The notes under the pieces are model-generated. The model worked only from the letters and a program-made list of their open reading frames with translations, searched no databases and was not told the origin of the DNA. Below are positions 5,565 through 6,648 of a DNA stretch of 6,648 nucleotides, one piece after another. The DNA is taken from NCBI GenBank assembly GCA_041695045.1, contig JBGFRR010000060.1, positions 1 to 6,648 of the forward strand, written 5' to 3'. The position numbers and the translations under genes were made by a program. Every line of letters starts with the position of its first letter. Positions within the stretch are counted from its first letter, which is position 1. Source of the stretch: JBGFRR01 sp041695045. Lineage in GTDB: Bacteria > Bacteroidota > Ignavibacteria > UBA10030.

Positions 5565-5593
5565 TTGTAACGATAAAAAACTTTGACTATCTT
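5565..5593 (+). promoter_or_regulatory. Candidate promoter of the small gene-nucleotidyltransferase operon
   Basis: TTGTAA (5565-5570) and TATCTT (5588-5593) are 17 bp apart, 4/6 matches each. The start would be near 5600, giving a very short leader with the AGGAG ribosome-binding site at 5604-5608. An alternative -10, TATAGT at 5532-5537, has no good -35 at normal spacing. I cannot choose firmly between them. Confidence 0.3.
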
Positions 5594-5615
5594 ACGCAGC
5601 AACAGGAGCAACACG

Positions 5616-5831
5616 ATGCGACCCAAGCGTTATCTTGTCTGGTCAAAAAACGAAATCGATTTGAGCGACCCATTCCAAAGGCTGTGGTATCTCCAACAAG
5701 TCTTGACCCGGGGCAGGGCCGAAGACATCGCTCAGCTCGATTGGGAAGAGATCAGATCGCTTCTTCCCCGCCTCAACCTTCCCCCCGACATTCACCGATT
5801 ATGGGAGAACTACTTTGCAGCTTCGGCCTAA
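5616..5831 (+). CDS. Small putative antitoxin, partner of the nucleotidyltransferase
   Basis: This 71-residue protein contains K-R-Y-L-V-W near the start (4-9), then QQVLTRGRAEDIAQLDW (27-43) and P-P-D-I-H-R-L-W-E-N-Y-F (56-67). It resembles short proteins, some labelled DUF6922 as far as I recall, encoded directly before AbiEii-like nucleotidyltransferases; this is pattern recognition, not a search. It is far smaller than the usual AbiEi antitoxin and has no visible winged-helix DNA-binding domain. ATG 5616 is fixed by AGGAG at 5604-5608, 7 nt upstream. Its stop lies 17 nt inside the next gene, so translation of the two is likely coupled. Antitoxin function is inferred from position, size and the repeat operator upstream. 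Confidence 0.7.
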   Translation: MRPKRYLVWSKNEIDLSDPFQRLWYLQQVLTRGRAEDIAQLDWEEIRSLLPRLNLPPDIHRLWENYFAASA

Positions 5832-6495
5832 TGGGATCATCACGAAGCTCCAGCGCGAGATACTCGTCACGCTCGCTTCACTCCCAGACTCCAGTCAGTT
5901 CTATCTGACAGGAGGAACGGCCCTCGCGGAGTATTACTTGGGCCACCGCAAGTCATTTGATCTCGATCTCTTCACAACTGAGAAGAATCTTGTTCTCCCA
6001 TTCGGGAGACTCGTCGAAGAGGCAATGAAGGAACGATTGCCGTTGACAGTCGTGCGACGCTTTGAAACGTTTGCCGAATTTGAGATAGGCGCTCAAGACG
6101 AGGCCACCAGGCTGCAGATTGCCTACGACTCGCCGGCAAGGTTCGAGGAACCGGTTGAATCGGACACAGGCATACGCGTCAATGATTATCGTGACCTCAT
6201 CACGGATAAGCTACTGGCCTTTTTTGGAAGGGCAGAAGCCCGCGATGCGGTTGACCTTTTTTTCATCATAAAGACGTATGAATTTGAAAGGCTGACTTCC
6301 CTCGCATCCCGGAAGGATCCAGGGTTCGACCTTTATTGGCTGGCTGTAGCGCTGAACAAGGTCACGGAATTCCCAGACGAGTTAGAGCGATGGCCTGTAG
6401 AGATGCTCCTTCCACTGAACGTTGCAGAGCTGAAGGCAACATTCAAGACTTTTTCAGAAAGGGTGATGGAGAAAATCAAAAGCAGCCCGAAGTAG
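5815..6495 (+). CDS. AbiEii/AbiGii-type nucleotidyltransferase, putative toxin
   Basis: This 226-residue protein is of the nucleotidyltransferase superfamily. The core motif is L31-T-G-G-T-A-L at 31-37, followed by H44-R-x-S47-x-D49-L-D51, where the DxD pair should bind Mg2+ and the GG motif the nucleotide. K132-L-L-A-F and R143-D-A-V-D147-L fit the second conserved block of the family (K-L and R-D-x-x-D-L). In characterised type IV systems (AbiE) and MenT enzymes, such proteins transfer nucleotides to RNA targets such as tRNA ends and are held in check by a cognate partner; that activity is inferred here. All key residues are intact. Start TTG 5815 is chosen because GGGAG (5803-5807) sits 7 nt upstream and the protein then begins shortly before the first helix. 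The gene overlaps the upstream small gene by 17 nt. No good terminator is seen after it. Confidence 0.85.
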   Translation: MQLRPNGIITKLQREILVTLASLPDSSQFYLTGGTALAEYYLGHRKSFDLDLFTTEKNLVLPFGRLVEEAMKERLPLTVVRRFETFAEFEIGAQDEATRLQIAYDSPARFEEPVESDTGIRVNDYRDLITDKLLAFFGRAEARDAVDLFFIIKTYEFERLTSLASRKDPGFDLYWLAVALNKVTEFPDELERWPVEMLLPLNVAELKATFKTFSERVMEKIKSSPK

Positions 6496-6575
6496 TTCCC
6501 CTCTGGACGAGGATTGAGATTTTCTAGTGTCGCGTGCCGGAAATTCGTTAAATAAATCCATGGAAAAGATTCAAC

Positions 6576-6648
6576 CGCGAATCCTCGCGAATTGAGTTCT
6601 TTTTGAAACCCATTAGCGCCGATTCGCGCCTGCCTGCCCTGCCTGCCG
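6576..6648. repeat. Intergenic repeat element with CGCGAAT and GCCTGCC words
   Basis: CGCGAAT occurs at 6576-6582 and 6586-6592, exactly 10 bp apart, and in inverted form (ATTCGCG) at 6622-6628. A pyrimidine-rich run of GCCTGCC words fills 6628-6647, as two nearly identical units of about 10 bp. The element continues past the right edge. Such words are common in dispersed intergenic repeats of environmental bacterial genomes (from memory). I see no gene in the remaining 150 bp after the nucleotidyltransferase. Confidence 0.45.

Noticed and set aside
6501..6527. CCTC/GAGG hairpin with a later T-run after the nucleotidyltransferase gene
   Set aside because: The 4-bp stem and the distant, short T-run are too weak to call a terminator.
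1..6648. CRISPR array, tRNA, rRNA, transposase or phage genes
   Set aside because: No regularly spaced repeats, no tRNA cloverleaf and no recognisable mobile-element proteins were seen on either strand.

Overview
This is a window of roughly even base composition from a bacterium that uses strong Shine-Dalgarno sites (AGGGAGA, AGGAG and GGGAG before three of its genes) and sigma-70-like promoters. The gene content points to the Bacteroidota/Chlorobi/Ignavibacteria side of the tree: a bacterial eIF-2B-like protein, tandem DUF5618-like genes and a long divergent sigma-like protein next to a zinc-finger membrane protein. This placement is an inference from family resemblance. All confident genes read on the + strand.

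Layout. The left edge (1-60) may hold the 5' end of a gene on the - strand. Positions 136-482 hold a frameshifted, 3'-truncated copy of the gene that appears intact at 1833-2870. It runs, in the same frame and across two consecutive TGA stops, into an eIF-2B alpha/beta/delta-family gene (489-1433). The 399 bp at 1434-1832 have no gene. They are rich in inverted repeats and end with a promoter-like sequence.

Positions 1833-4474 look like a regulatory pair. A 345-residue protein has a region resembling the sigma-70 region-2 core. It is followed by a 496-residue protein with an anti-sigma zinc finger (H31, C35, C38), one membrane helix and an extracytoplasmic beta-propeller/FG-GAP-like part. The likely logic is a membrane sensor that holds a sigma-like regulator. 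This is inferred from domains and gene order.

Positions 4528-5469 form a self-contained unit: a good promoter, two tandem homologous helical proteins of 124 and 125 residues (about 54% identical), and a clear intrinsic terminator. Positions 5537-6495 are a toxin-antitoxin-type module. A perfect 10-bp tandem repeat in the promoter region precedes a 71-residue small protein. That protein overlaps by 17 nt an AbiEii/AbiGii-type nucleotidyltransferase starting at a TTG codon. The last 150 bp carry short repeated words (CGCGAAT, GCCTGCC) typical of a dispersed intergenic repeat.

The best candidates for something undescribed are the sigma-like/zinc-finger-propeller pair with its decayed upstream copy, and the compact nucleotidyltransferase module with its repeat operator.
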